This document shows positions 1 to 9,585 of a stretch of DNA of 64,000 nucleotides, piece after piece. Where the stretch lies: contig NZ_FQZY01000020.1 of the NCBI RefSeq assembly GCF_900142165.1, forward strand, positions 1 to 64,000, given 5' to 3'. The stretch comes from Hespellia stercorisuis DSM 15480. Lineage in GTDB: Bacteria > Bacillota > Clostridia > Lachnospirales > Lachnospiraceae. The number at the start of each line of letters is the position of its first letter. The stretch's first letter is position 1. Position numbers and translations under genes: made by a program. Below the pieces are notes generated by a model. It had not been told where the DNA came from and ran no database searches. It saw only the letters and a list, made by a program, of their open reading frames with translations.

Positions 1-2
1 GT

Positions 3-128
3 GAGGAAGGCGCACAGGAATATCTTACAATCATGAGCTATATTGGGACTGCTCATAAGCATGGAATAAATGCTTTTACAGCAATCAGAGAAGCCCTTTT
101 AGGGAATTCCGATATCATCTTTAACTAA
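3..128 (+). CDS. C-terminal fragment of a transposase (IS66-like), cut by the window edge
   Basis: An open frame enters from the left edge and stops with TAA at 126-128, giving 41 residues with EYLTIMSYIGTAHKHGIN near the middle. This resembles the C-terminal tail of IS66-type transposases of Clostridia, recalled from memory and not checked. Three hairpins follow directly and no gene starts until 520, which fits the right end of an insertion sequence. The start and catalytic residues are outside the window, so whether the element is intact cannot be judged. Confidence 0.5.
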   Translation, partial: EEGAQEYLTIMSYIGTAHKHGINAFTAIREALLGNSDIIFN

Positions 129-187
129 TGGAGTTCTGAACAGTTACAAGATTTTATTTATTAGCATAAGTATATTTTACACCTTTT

Positions 188-221
188 GCCAGGCTTTTCG
201 AAGCCTGGCATTTGTGTTTTT
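188..221 (+). terminator. Intrinsic terminator after the transposase fragment
   Basis: A perfect 9-bp stem, GCCAGGCTT with AAGCCTGGC, closes a TTCG tetraloop and is followed by a T-rich tract (210-221). TTCG loops are very stable. It sits 60 bases after the transposase stop. Confidence 0.8.
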
Positions 222-231
222 GCATAAAAAA

Positions 232-307
232 GGAGCTGCGCACTAATTACTTAGTGCGACAGCCCCTGCTTTTTTAATATACGCGAGAGTTTCGCTTGCG
301 AAACTCT
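232..307. repeat. Two further inverted repeats downstream of the transposase
   Basis: The first (232-266) has long arms starting GGAGCTGCGCACTAA, a TTAC loop, and a T-run after it plus an A-run before it, so it could terminate in both directions. The second (286-307) is a perfect 9-bp stem, AGAGTTTCG with CGAAACTCT, around CTTG. Stacked hairpins at the edge of an insertion sequence may be part of its end. No other feature is visible from 308 to 519 apart from the leader of the next gene. Confidence 0.6.
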
Positions 308-519
308 TTGTTCGATCAATAGATAGGACGAATGATTTAGCCGTCTTCTCATTTACAGCAGGGAAAATACATCTAAATATACAGACAAAATGGATTGCAA
401 GATGATTTTCAGGCCAAAATATGATAAAATGTATACAACAGTAACGAGCAGTGCCGGTGAGGGCGCTTCAGTCAAAGGAAATCAATTCAAAATCAGAACA
501 CAAAAGGAACGAGAGTACA

Positions 520-3174
520 ATGGACGAAAAACAGAGGATACTGGTGGTGGATGACGAACCAATCAATCGTCATATACTGAAAAAACTGCTGTCGAATAAA
601 TATGAGGTGGTCGAGGCAGAGAACGGAGCCGTGGCAATGGCTCTTTTAGAGGGGAACGAGCACAACTTTGCAGCGGTCCTGCTGGATATTATCATGCCGG
701 TGATGGACGGATACGAATTTCTCGAGAACATCAGGGCGCGGAAGATCAAAGAACTTCCGATCCTTGTCATGACCGGGGAGACAGGAGCGGAGACGGAGCA
801 GAAGGTGCTGGATGCCGGGGCGTGGGATTTTGTAATGAAACCGTACAATGCCAAGGTGCTTTTCAGCAGACTGCGCAATGCGATCGGGCGGAGCGAGGCA
901 GCGGTCTACAAGAAGATGCAGAAGATGGCAGCACACGATTCGCTTACGGGACTTTACAATCGGACGAAAATGTTTGCCGAGAGCAGAAAGATGCTGGATG
1001 CAAATCCAACAATCCCGTTTGTGTTTCTGCGCGTGGACATCGACCATTTTGCGCTTTACAATTCTGCCTTCGGGGAAGAGGAAGGAGATCGTCTCCTCTG
1101 TTATATTGCAGATATTTTCGAGGAGCTGGCGGAGGACCATGATCTGTTGACATACGGGCGCATATCTGCGGACATCTTCTGCATGTGCGCACGATATGAC
1201 GGCGGTGAGGAGCGTCTGACGGACACGGTAAACCGGATGCAGGATCAGCTGGCAAAGTATCGGAAAGATTATCTTCTGGAGATATCGGTGGGGGCCTATG
1301 CGATCGAAGAGAAGACCACCAGCATGGAAGAGTGTTATCTGCGCGCGTCCATAGGTGCACAGAAGTGCAAGAGCCAGTATGGAAAACACATCGGCTATTA
1401 CGACGCTGGGACGGTGGCGAAGACGGCCCAGGAGATGCAGATCATCAATGAGATGCGTCAGGCGTTGGAGGAAGAGCGGTTTGTGATCTATCTGCAGCCG
1501 AAGATGGATATTACAACAGATCAGGCGTGCGGGGCAGAAGCACTGGTGCGCTGGCAGCACCCGGAGCGGGGGTTGATCCCGCCGGGGGTGTTCATCCCGG
1601 TCTTTGAGCGGAACGGGTTCATTGCGACCCTGGATTATTATGTGTGGGAAAAAATCTGCGGAATGCTGCGGGGATGGCTGGATATGGGGAAAGAGCCGAT
1701 GCCGGTCTCTGTGAACGTTTCCAGAGTCAGTCTCTATAATCCACAGCTTGTGGAGCGGTTGACGGGGCTGGTGGAAAAGTACCGGATCGAATACCGGCTG
1801 CTGCAGCTGGAGATTACGGAAAGTGCATATATGACAAATCCGGAACTGATGCTGGAGACGATCCATGCATTACGGTGCGCGGGATTTACGATTCTGATTG
1901 ATGATTTTGGAAGTGGCTATTCATCTCTGAATACGCTGAAGGATATCGAAGTAGATATTCTGAAGGTAGATATGAAGTTTCTTCCGGTGGACGAGGAAGT
2001 GAAGAAGGGCGAGATTATTCTCGCATCAGTGATAAAGATGGCCAATTGGCTGGGAATGTCCGTGGTGGTCGAGGGAGTGGAAACCAGAATGCAGAGAGAT
2101 TTCCTGATCGGCGTGGGCGCGGACTATGTGCAGGGCTATTATTATTCCAAACCGATTCCGCAGAAGGAATATGAGGAGCGGTACGTCTTCGTGGAACAGG
2201 CGGCGGAAAAGGAGGAAGATTGCTGTAAGATGGCGGCGCCGATGCACAATGTTACCATACTGGTGATCGATGATGACGAGACAGACCGCGCGCTGCTGGC
2301 AGAACATTTCCGGGATCGGTATCACGTACAGGAGTGCAGCTCGGCAGAGGCAGCACTGGTCTATCTGCAGAATAACAAACAGCATGTCAGACTGATCCTC
2401 GTGGACAACATAATGCCGGGGATGAGCGGTCTCGATTTTCTGATTTATTGTCAGGACAATCCAAACCTGAGCCCGATTCCAAAGATTATGATTACGGAAG
2501 ATGAACGGACGAAAGACCCGGCGAAGGCATTTCGCTACGGGGCTTATGATTACATTACCAAACCGCTGGAGTGGGATGTGGTGGAGGCACGGATCAGCCA
2601 TGTGATGAATATCAGCAGGCAGTATCGGACGTTTGAAAACTGGGAGGTCGACTACCGCAACATGGCGGAGCGCGACCAGACGACGGGACTGTTGAACAAA
2701 GCCGCATTTCAGAAAATGACGATGCATGCGATGGAGAGTTATCCGGATGACATCAAGGCGCTGCTGATTCTGGATGTGGATGATTTTAAGAACGTCAATG
2801 ACAATTATGGACATCTGGTTGGGGATGATGTGCTTCAAGAGGTGGCGAATATACTGAAGAAAGAATTTCGGCAGTCGGATCTGATCGGGAGATTTGGCGG
2901 AGATGAATTTATGGTGCTGATGAACCGGATTCCAAATCAGAAGATTGCGGTGAAGAAGGCAGAAGAACTGATTACGAAGATCAGCAGCGCATGTGCGAAG
3001 GACTACCAGATTAACGGGGGGGTCAGTGTTGGGATTGCATTTCTGGAGGAAGAGGGACGGTATGAGGAACTGTTTCAGCACGCAGACCAGGCACTCTATG
3101 AGGCGAAACGGACCGGCAAGGGCAGGGTTGAAATTTATGAGAAGAACCGGACACCCCGGATGGAGCCGATTTGA
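520..3174 (+). CDS. Dual-receiver cyclic-di-GMP enzyme (REC-GGDEF-EAL-REC-GGDEF)
   Basis: Predicted cytosolic protein of 884 residues. Domains in order: receiver 1 (about 5-125, phospho-acceptor D56 in LLDIIMP), a diguanylate-cyclase-like domain with a degenerate signature (DGGEE near 227), an EAL phosphodiesterase (E340 in AEALVRW, plus DDFGSGYSSL), receiver 2 (about 577-700, D629 in LVDNIMPG), and an intact GGDEF (793-797 in GRFGGDEF). It could therefore both make and degrade c-di-GMP under two phosphorylation inputs. I chose ATG 520, where MDEKQRILVVDDEP begins the receiver fold after AAGGA at 503-508; a GTG at 451 would add a non-homologous leader. The kinase that feeds it may be the next gene. 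Confidence 0.9.
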   Translation: MDEKQRILVVDDEPINRHILKKLLSNKYEVVEAENGAVAMALLEGNEHNFAAVLLDIIMPVMDGYEFLENIRARKIKELPILVMTGETGAETEQKVLDAGAWDFVMKPYNAKVLFSRLRNAIGRSEAAVYKKMQKMAAHDSLTGLYNRTKMFAESRKMLDANPTIPFVFLRVDIDHFALYNSAFGEEEGDRLLCYIADIFEELAEDHDLLTYGRISADIFCMCARYDGGEERLTDTVNRMQDQLAKYRKDYLLEISVGAYAIEEKTTSMEECYLRASIGAQKCKSQYGKHIGYYDAGTVAKTAQEMQIINEMRQALEEERFVIYLQPKMDITTDQACGAEALVRWQHPERGLIPPGVFIPVFERNGFIATLDYYVWEKICGMLRGWLDMGKEPMPVSVNVSRVSLYNPQLVERLTGLVEKYRIEYRLLQLEITESAYMTNPELMLETIHALRCAGFTILIDDFGSGYSSLNTLKDIEVDILKVDMKFLPVDEEVKKGEIILASVIKMANWLGMSVVVEGVETRMQRDFLIGVGADYVQGYYYSKPIPQKEYEERYVFVEQAAEKEEDCCKMAAPMHNVTILVIDDDETDRALLAEHFRDRYHVQECSSAEAALVYLQNNKQHVRLILVDNIMPGMSGLDFLIYCQDNPNLSPIPKIMITEDERTKDPAKAFRYGAYDYITKPLEWDVVEARISHVMNISRQYRTFENWEVDYRNMAERDQTTGLLNKAAFQKMTMHAMESYPDDIKALLILDVDDFKNVNDNYGHLVGDDVLQEVANILKKEFRQSDLIGRFGGDEFMVLMNRIPNQKIAVKKAEELITKISSACAKDYQINGGVSVGIAFLEEEGRYEELFQHADQALYEAKRTGKGRVEIYEKNRTPRMEPI

Positions 3175-3194
3175 GAATATTGTATAGCAGTGAA

Positions 3195-3225
3195 GGCGCT
3201 TCCCCAAAAAGGGGAGCGTCTTTTG
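3195..3225 (+). terminator. Probable terminator after the GGDEF/EAL gene
   Basis: CGCTTCCCC and GGGGAGCG pair around AAAAA with one bulged T, followed by CTTTT. It lies just after the stop at 3174, separating this gene from the histidine kinase. Confidence 0.6.
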
Positions 3226-3339
3226 AGGACACCGTTCATTGACACGACGGGAAATGTGCGGTAAATTGGAATTAGATTATGAAGAGGGGATTCCAAAAGG
3301 GACTCTATGCATGGATTCCGGACACGGCGGAGGTGAAAA

Positions 3340-6144
3340 GTGCGAAAAAAAATAAGCGATACGAGGTTCCTGTTTCTGATAGTTCTCAGCCTGCTGTTGG
3401 GGACGGCCTGTGTAAAAAATGTAAGTGCGGCGGATAAGCAGATAATCAGGGTAGCTTACTTTGATCTGAGTGATTACTTTCAGGTTCAGCAGGACGGGAC
3501 AGTGAAAAGCTATGATACAGAGTATCTGGAGAAAATAGAGGAGCACACGGACCTGGACTTTGAGTTCGTGTACTGCGGTACCTGGGATCAGGCACTCGCG
3601 AAGCTTGCAGATCATGAGGTGGATCTGGTCGGAACCATGCAGTGGACAAAGGAGAGGGAGGATACCTTTGAGTTCTGCATGGAAAACTATGGCTATACCG
3701 TCGGGGAACTGGCAGCACTTCCGAACAGTGGTTACATCTATGAGGACTACGAGAAAATCAGTAGCGCGGTGATTGGATGTGTTTATAATTATGTGCGTAT
3801 GGATAAAATGAAAGAGACTTTTGCGGCTCATGGAATTAACCCGGAGATCAGAATGTATGAGAATCAGGAACAGCTGGAGGCGGCACTGTATTCCGGGGAG
3901 ATTGACATTATGGCGGCCAATTCCCATGCGATGCATAAGGACTGGACGCTGGTTGAGAAGTTTCTGTATTCTCCTTTCTATTTCGTTTCATGGAAGGGGA
4001 ATGAACAGCTGACAGACAAGATTGATGAGGCAATCATCGAGATGAATCTGTATGATACAGACTTTGATGACCAGCTGCTTCAGGACTACTTTCAGGCACT
4101 TCTTGGTTCTCCGTTTTCCAAAGAAGAGTATGATCTGATCGCACAGAATGAGGTGTACACGATCTACTTTGACGGCTCGACGAAGCCGCTGGCATGGTAC
4201 GAGGAAGAGGATGGCGCGATGCACGGAACCCTGGTGGATATCTGCGACCAGCTGCGGGAGAAGACGGGACTGAATCTGGAGATAAAGAAGCGCAGCGACG
4301 AAGACAGGGACAGCGAGGAGACGATCGTTACATACCGGACGCTCTATTACGGAGTGGAGGATATTGAACAGCAGGCGGGGGTGACGAACTCCATACTGGA
4401 TACGACATTTAACCTGTATCATAAGACGGGAGACCCATATAATGAGCGGGGAAAGTATACCATCGCGGTGGTGAAGAACCGGGATGGACTGCGTAAGTAT
4501 CTGGAGGAGAAGTATCCGGAATGCACGCTGGTCGAGTATGGAACGCCGAAGGAGTGTGTGGAGAGTATTCTCAGTGACAGGACGGACCTGGCATATCTCA
4601 ATGCGAGTGTTGCGGAAAATATCATAACAGAGGAGGTTCTGACGGGGGTTATGCAGATCCCGACAGACGAAGTAGACTTTGGAATCGGTCTGCAGTTTCA
4701 AGGAGAGAACAGCGAGCTCCTCGCGGACATTGTCAACAAAGGAATGAAGCTGGTTGATCAGGACGCGGTGGAAGAGGCATCCCTGCAGTACGCACTCGGC
4801 ACCGCGCCGCAGATCACGCTGGCGTATATGGTGAGAGAGCACGCGGAGCTTGCCATCGGAATTTTCGTCTTTGTGATCGGTGTGCTGGTCTCTCTGATAG
4901 TGCTGCTTTTTTATGCGAAGTTCATGCGCAGAGAGCGGGATCGGATCGAAAAACTCGACCAGGAGCGGACTGACTTTTTCGCAAGGATGAGCCACGATAT
5001 GCGTACACCGATGAACGGCATTCTCGGTATGATTGCGCTGACGGAACAGACAGAGGACTGCAGTGAGATAAAAAGTAACATGAAAAAGGCGAAAGCTTCC
5101 GGTCAGTACATGCTCAGCCTGATCAACGATACATTGGACCTGCAGCGGCTGGAGAGTGGAAAACTTAAGTTTAATCTGCAGATCGTCCGCGCAGAAGACT
5201 TTATGGAGAGTGCGCTCAGTATGGTATGCGCGACTGCAGAACAAAAGCGGATTCAGATTCATCTGGAGAATCAGGGCATGGATCTGACGTCATTTGTCCG
5301 CATTGATCCCATTCGTGTGAAACAGATCTTTACAAATCTGTTGTCCAATGCGATCAAGTTCACGCCGGAGGGCGGAACGATTGAGGTCATCATGAAGGAG
5401 ATCAAGCGTGATAACACCCGAGCGTATGAACGGATTCAGATCCGCGACACCGGTGTGGGGATGAGCCGGGAGTTTAAGGAGCATCAGCTTTTCAAGGCGT
5501 ATTCCCAGGAGAAGAATACGATGTCTGATCAGTATGCCGGCTCCGGACTGGGGCTTGCTATCACGAAAAATCTGGTGGATCTTATGGGTGGCCGGATTGA
5601 GGTTGAAAGTGAACTCGGGGAAGGAACGACGTTCAGCGTCTATCTGAACTTCGAGCTGGTGGAGAATGAAGAGGCAATCCAGAGCATCCGTCAACAGAAA
5701 GAGCAGGCATCCAGAGTCGAGAACAGTTTGGTGGGAACGCGGATTCTGCTGTGCGAGGACCACCCGTTGAATGCGGAAATCGCCAGGCGTCTGCTTGAGA
5801 AGGTGGGATGTGAAGTGGTGTGGACAGAGGATGGAAAAAAGGGCGTTGAGGCGTTTGCGTCGTCCGAGCCGTATTATTTTGATGTGATTCTGATGGATAT
5901 CCGTATGCCGGTCATGAATGGACTGGAGGCGGCGCGGACAATCCGGGCACTTGACCGTGAGGATGCCGGGAAGGTGCCGATACTGGCCATGACGGCCAAC
6001 GCCTACGACAGCGATATCCAGCAGTCGAAGGAGGCGGGCATGAATGAACATCTGGCGAAACCGATAGAACCGCAGGTGCTGTATGAAGCGGTGGAGCGGC
6101 AGATTGGGAATCGGATTCAAAGCTCCGGTTTGAATGAAAAATAA
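3340..6144 (+). CDS. Hybrid sensor histidine kinase with two solute-binding sensor regions
   Basis: 934 residues. An N-terminal signal sequence (to about residue 31, ending VSAADK) leads into two periplasmic-binding-protein-like (SBP_bac_3 type) regions, about 35-260 and 265-485. One transmembrane helix follows (about 504-528), then HisKA (H552 in ARMSHDMRTPMNG), an HATPase with DTGVGM and GSGLGL boxes, and a C-terminal receiver (D853 in ILMDIRMPV). Extracellular amino acids or similar small solutes are the usual ligands of such sensors; the ligand here is unknown. The GTG start at 3340 follows GGAGG at good spacing. The receiver suggests a phosphorelay, perhaps to the c-di-GMP protein upstream (inference). 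Confidence 0.9.
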   Translation: MRKKISDTRFLFLIVLSLLLGTACVKNVSAADKQIIRVAYFDLSDYFQVQQDGTVKSYDTEYLEKIEEHTDLDFEFVYCGTWDQALAKLADHEVDLVGTMQWTKEREDTFEFCMENYGYTVGELAALPNSGYIYEDYEKISSAVIGCVYNYVRMDKMKETFAAHGINPEIRMYENQEQLEAALYSGEIDIMAANSHAMHKDWTLVEKFLYSPFYFVSWKGNEQLTDKIDEAIIEMNLYDTDFDDQLLQDYFQALLGSPFSKEEYDLIAQNEVYTIYFDGSTKPLAWYEEEDGAMHGTLVDICDQLREKTGLNLEIKKRSDEDRDSEETIVTYRTLYYGVEDIEQQAGVTNSILDTTFNLYHKTGDPYNERGKYTIAVVKNRDGLRKYLEEKYPECTLVEYGTPKECVESILSDRTDLAYLNASVAENIITEEVLTGVMQIPTDEVDFGIGLQFQGENSELLADIVNKGMKLVDQDAVEEASLQYALGTAPQITLAYMVREHAELAIGIFVFVIGVLVSLIVLLFYAKFMRRERDRIEKLDQERTDFFARMSHDMRTPMNGILGMIALTEQTEDCSEIKSNMKKAKASGQYMLSLINDTLDLQRLESGKLKFNLQIVRAEDFMESALSMVCATAEQKRIQIHLENQGMDLTSFVRIDPIRVKQIFTNLLSNAIKFTPEGGTIEVIMKEIKRDNTRAYERIQIRDTGVGMSREFKEHQLFKAYSQEKNTMSDQYAGSGLGLAITKNLVDLMGGRIEVESELGEGTTFSVYLNFELVENEEAIQSIRQQKEQASRVENSLVGTRILLCEDHPLNAEIARRLLEKVGCEVVWTEDGKKGVEAFASSEPYYFDVILMDIRMPVMNGLEAARTIRALDREDAGKVPILAMTANAYDSDIQQSKEAGMNEHLAKPIEPQVLYEAVERQIGNRIQSSGLNEK

Positions 6145-6164
6145 AAAAGAAAAGAGGTAGACAT

Positions 6165-7472
6165 ATGAACATTCGAATTTACAATGCAAGAATCCTCACC
6201 ATGGAAGAGAACGTTCCGGTTTTTGCAGGAGAGATCCAGGTGACGGGAAACAAGATCGCATATGTGGGTCCAACTGCCGACGAAAAGGATGCGATGGGGG
6301 AAAATACGAAAGTCGAGGAAAAAATCTGGGATCGGGAGATCGATGCGAAGGGGAACCTGATCATGCCTGGTTTTAAGAATGCGCACACCCATTCCGCCAT
6401 GACATTTCTCCGTTCCTACGCGGATGATCTGCCGCTTTTGGACTGGCTGAACAAGCAGGTGTTCCCGATGGAGGCAAAGCTGACTCCGGAGGATATCTAC
6501 CATCTGTCCAAGCTGGCGATCATGGAGTATCTGACCAGCGGGATGACGGCGAATTTCGACATGTATCTGACACCGGAAACGGTCGCGCAGGCGTCTCTGG
6601 ACTGTGGATACAGAACGGTACTGTGCGGAGCCTTTAATAATTTCAGTCAGTCGATTGAAGAGCTGGAGGACTGGTATCAGAGGTACAACGAGAAAGACAG
6701 CCTGGTGCACTTTGAATTGGGGTTCCATGCGGAGTACACCAATTCCAGAGAAAATCTGGAGAAACTTGCGGAACTGTCCCACAAGTATCACGCCCCGCTC
6801 TACACGCACAGCTCGGAGAGCCGGTCGGAGGTGGAGGAATGCATCGGCAGGTACGGCATGACGCCGACAGCACTGCTTGACAAGCTGGGAATATTTGACT
6901 ATGGCGGCGGCTGCTATCACTGCGTGCATATGACGGATGAAGATCTGGAGATACTGAAGGAGAAAAACATCTATGTAGTGACAAATCCAGGATCCAATGT
7001 GAAGCTTGCCAGCGGAATTGCAAGACTGGAAGATATGTTGGAGCGTGGAATCCATGTGGCTATCGGCACGGATGGTCCGGCGAGCAACAACTGTCTGGAT
7101 ATGTTTCGGGAAATGTTCCTCGCCACCGGACTTGCCAAAATAAAAGCGGACGACGCGTCTGCGCTGGATGCCGACAAGGTGCTGCGGATGGCGACAGTTG
7201 AGGGTGCACATGCAATGCGGCTTTTCGATGCGGACGTGCTGGCAGCAGGAAAACTGGCAGATTTAGTTATGATCGATCTGCACCAGCCGAACATGCAGCC
7301 AATCAACAATCTCACAAAGAATATCGTGTACAGCGGCAGCAAGCAGAATGTGAAGATGACCATGGTCAACGGGAAAGTGCTGTATGAGGATGGCCAGTTC
7401 CACATCGGAGTGCGGCCGGAGGACGTGTATGCCAAGGCAAATGAGATCATTGGGAGGATGAAATGTAATTAG
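6165..7472 (+). CDS. mtaD: Amidohydrolase of the MtaD/SAH-deaminase (TRZ/ATZ) type
   Basis: 435 residues, full length for metal-dependent deaminases acting on S-adenosylhomocysteine, methylthioadenosine or related aminopurines. The metal site is visible: H74 and H76 in NAHTHS, later histidines in GFHAEYT and YTHSSES, and D303 in GTDGPASNN. The start at 6165 lies 7 bases after AAGAGGTAG and only 20 bases after the kinase stop, so the two may be cotranscribed. Substrate choice inside the family cannot be read from sequence alone. Confidence 0.85.
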   Translation: MNIRIYNARILTMEENVPVFAGEIQVTGNKIAYVGPTADEKDAMGENTKVEEKIWDREIDAKGNLIMPGFKNAHTHSAMTFLRSYADDLPLLDWLNKQVFPMEAKLTPEDIYHLSKLAIMEYLTSGMTANFDMYLTPETVAQASLDCGYRTVLCGAFNNFSQSIEELEDWYQRYNEKDSLVHFELGFHAEYTNSRENLEKLAELSHKYHAPLYTHSSESRSEVEECIGRYGMTPTALLDKLGIFDYGGGCYHCVHMTDEDLEILKEKNIYVVTNPGSNVKLASGIARLEDMLERGIHVAIGTDGPASNNCLDMFREMFLATGLAKIKADDASALDADKVLRMATVEGAHAMRLFDADVLAAGKLADLVMIDLHQPNMQPINNLTKNIVYSGSKQNVKMTMVNGKVLYEDGQFHIGVRPEDVYAKANEIIGRMKCN

Positions 7473-7506
7473 GCGCGGCCTTCGGGCCTGGGAATTATAA
7501 GAAAAG

Positions 7507-7556
7507 AACCACAGTTTTGACAGAGGTTATGCGGATGTCGAAACTGTGGTTTTTTG
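7507..7556 (+). terminator. Intrinsic terminator
   Basis: An 11-bp stem, AACCACAGTTT with AAACTGTGGTT, is followed by six T's. It closes the amidohydrolase unit before the sugar-acid operon promoter. Confidence 0.85.
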
Positions 7557-7636
7557 ACTATAAAAATCTGGAATTTGAAAAGAAAAATGGAAAATATGCA
7601 CAAAAATAAAGGGCGATATTTGTAAGATTGATCTAA

Positions 7637-7665
7637 TTGACATACTAGTATGCAAGCTGTATTAT
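7637..7665 (+). promoter_or_regulatory. Strong promoter of the sugar-acid operon with a palindromic operator in its spacer
   Basis: TTGACA (7637-7642), a 17-base spacer and TATTAT (7660-7665) form a near-consensus sigma-A promoter. The spacer holds the perfect palindrome CATACTAGTATG (7641-7652), which touches the -35 box; a repressor bound there would block polymerase. The operon ends with a GntR/FCD regulator gene, the obvious candidate to bind it (inference). Confidence 0.8.
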
Positions 7666-7706
7666 TGACTTAACAAATAAACCCAAGCAGTAAAAGGAGG
7701 AAACAA

Positions 7707-8765
7707 ATGAAAAAGAAAGTTATTGCAGCATTGATGTGCGCAGCGTTGGTTCTGGGAATGACAGCCTGTGGAAGTTCTTCTGATTCTTCAAGTGGCTCCA
7801 GTGCAAAGAAGGAATCTGGTGGAGATGGTTACAAGATTGGATTCACAGATAATTACAATGGCAACAGCTACCACCAGTCGATGGAGAAGTACATGCAGGA
7901 AGTGGCAGATGAGCTGAAAAAATCCGGTGACATCAGCGAGCTTACGATTGCAGAGGCGAATCAGGACGCGGCAACACAGATTTCACAGATCGAGGATTTT
8001 GTGATGCAGGGATATGATCTGATCGTAGTGGACCCATGTTCTACCAGCTCATTAAACAGTGCAGTACAGGAGGCATGTGATGCAGGGATTCCGGTGCTGG
8101 TCATCAATGACGGACCAATCGATTATGAGAATGATCTTGTATATCAGCTTAATTTTGACTTTACGGATCTTGCTTACACATTGACCAAAGAGGTATGTGA
8201 GCAGATCGGCGGTAAAGGCAGCATCATTGAACTGCGAGGTACAGCAGGAACAACATGCGATACACAGATGCATGAAGGTGTTGAAAAAGCATTAAAAGAA
8301 TATCCGGATGTAAAAATAGCATCTGAGATCTATACAGACTGGACAGGATCAAAAGCACAGAGCGAGCTCAACAGCGTTCTTCCTACATTAGACAAGGTCG
8401 ACGGACTGGTTACGCAGGGTGGAGATGCATACGCAGCAGTTCAGGCATTCACTTCTGCAGGATATTCAGAACTGCCGGTTATCGCAGGTGACAACAGAGG
8501 ATCCTTCTTAAGCTGGTGGGCAAAAGATGCGCCGGAAGGATACGAGACGATTTCAGGAGCATGCAATCCATGGGATGGCGGTATGGCAATGTACATCGCA
8601 GTTGACATCCTGAATGGAGAAGACGTTGCAAATAACATGAACTGCCCGTTTGGTTATGTGAAAGCAGATGACGTTGCCCAGTATGCTGATATGGCAGAGG
8701 ATGAAGTTGCGAGTACCTCATATGACTGGGATACAATCAAATCTGATATTGAGCCGGGAAAATAA
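7707..8765 (+). CDS. Sugar ABC transporter substrate-binding lipoprotein (RbsB-like fold)
   Basis: 352 residues. The lipoprotein signal MKKKVIAALMCAALVLG leads to lipobox GMTAC with acyl-anchored C21, then a Ser/Gly-rich linker and a type-I periplasmic binding fold. It would present a sugar or sugar acid to the fused ATPase-permease and permease encoded downstream. ATG 7707 follows AAAGGAGGAAAC. A hairpin terminator after the gene likely makes this subunit more abundant than the rest. The downstream UxuA/UxuB genes hint at a hexuronate or aldonate ligand (inference). Confidence 0.9.
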   Translation: MKKKVIAALMCAALVLGMTACGSSSDSSSGSSAKKESGGDGYKIGFTDNYNGNSYHQSMEKYMQEVADELKKSGDISELTIAEANQDAATQISQIEDFVMQGYDLIVVDPCSTSSLNSAVQEACDAGIPVLVINDGPIDYENDLVYQLNFDFTDLAYTLTKEVCEQIGGKGSIIELRGTAGTTCDTQMHEGVEKALKEYPDVKIASEIYTDWTGSKAQSELNSVLPTLDKVDGLVTQGGDAYAAVQAFTSAGYSELPVIAGDNRGSFLSWWAKDAPEGYETISGACNPWDGGMAMYIAVDILNGEDVANNMNCPFGYVKADDVAQYADMAEDEVASTSYDWDTIKSDIEPGK

Positions 8766-8800
8766 AACGAGCAGAGTAAATTGCTCCTTTGGGTAATGCG

Positions 8801-8830
8801 AAGAAGCAGCTCTCGGGCTGCTTCTTTTTT
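8801..8830 (+). terminator. Leaky intra-operon terminator after the binding protein
   Basis: AAGAAGCAG pairs with CTGCTTCTT and a T-run follows. It lies between the binding-protein gene and the next operon gene, where partial read-through is a common way to set stoichiometry. Confidence 0.75.
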
Positions 8831-8849
8831 GAAAGGAAGAGTATACAGG

Positions 8850-9554
8850 ATGAATGGAATAAAAATAATGGAAGATTTTCTGCAGAATACAAGAGCGATT
8901 GATCTGACGTTGACTTTGGAGGAGGGGATGCCGAAGTGGCCGACACAGCCTCCGTTTTCCGCGGTAACGTATGAGGCATTGGAATGGGGATTTGATTCCT
9001 ACCACCGGGGAATCAGCATGTGTGAGCATACAGGAACCCACATCGACGCAGCCTGCCATTTTGTGCCCGGAACGGACAGCATTGAGAAGCTGCCACTGAC
9101 TCAGATCATGGGGCGCGGCGTGAAGATCGATGCAGTCGGAACGGAACCGAGGGCTTCTCTGGAGCTTGACAAAGTGTTGGAGTTTGAAAAGGAGCACGGA
9201 GAAATCAAGCAGGGAGATATCGTATTCTTTCATTTTGGATGGGATTACAAGTATGCACTGAAGCCAGACGGACAGGCGTTTTTAAAGGACTGGCCGGGAA
9301 TTGCACCGGAGGTCGGCGAGTATCTACTGGGCAAAAAGGTGAAGGCGGTGGGCTGCGATGCGCTTGCGCTGGATGCGGATGGTACCGATTATCCCAATCA
9401 CGCGATCCTGCTCGGAAACGAGATTAACATCATCGAAAATGCAGCGAATCTGGGAGAACTTCCGCCATTTTTCAGCTGTGTGGGTCTTCCGTTAAAAATC
9501 AAAGACGGATCGGGATCTCCGTTGCGTCTCGTCGCATTCATAGATAAACAATAA
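8850..9554 (+). CDS. Cyclase-family metal hydrolase (kynurenine-formamidase-like fold)
   Basis: 234 residues from ATG 8850, which follows GAAAGGAAGAG; an upstream start would run through the terminator hairpin. The family signature HTGTHIDAACH is intact (H60, H64, D66), which binds the catalytic metal in this fold. Members hydrolyse cyclic amides, formamides or lactone-like substrates. Placed between the binding protein and the transporter of a sugar-acid operon, it may open a lactone of the imported sugar acid (inference); the true substrate is unknown. Confidence 0.8.
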   Translation: MNGIKIMEDFLQNTRAIDLTLTLEEGMPKWPTQPPFSAVTYEALEWGFDSYHRGISMCEHTGTHIDAACHFVPGTDSIEKLPLTQIMGRGVKIDAVGTEPRASLELDKVLEFEKEHGEIKQGDIVFFHFGWDYKYALKPDGQAFLKDWPGIAPEVGEYLLGKKVKAVGCDALALDADGTDYPNHAILLGNEINIIENAANLGELPPFFSCVGLPLKIKDGSGSPLRLVAFIDKQ

Positions 9555-9585
9555 GCAACATATTAGAGAAAGGAAGTGACAGGAG

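Noticed and set aside
646-6189. Long minus-strand open frames opposite the two signalling genes (up to 424 codons)
   Set aside because: They mirror strongly coding plus-strand genes with clear domains, have no recognisable motifs and are rich in His/Leu/Arg as expected of antisense frames.
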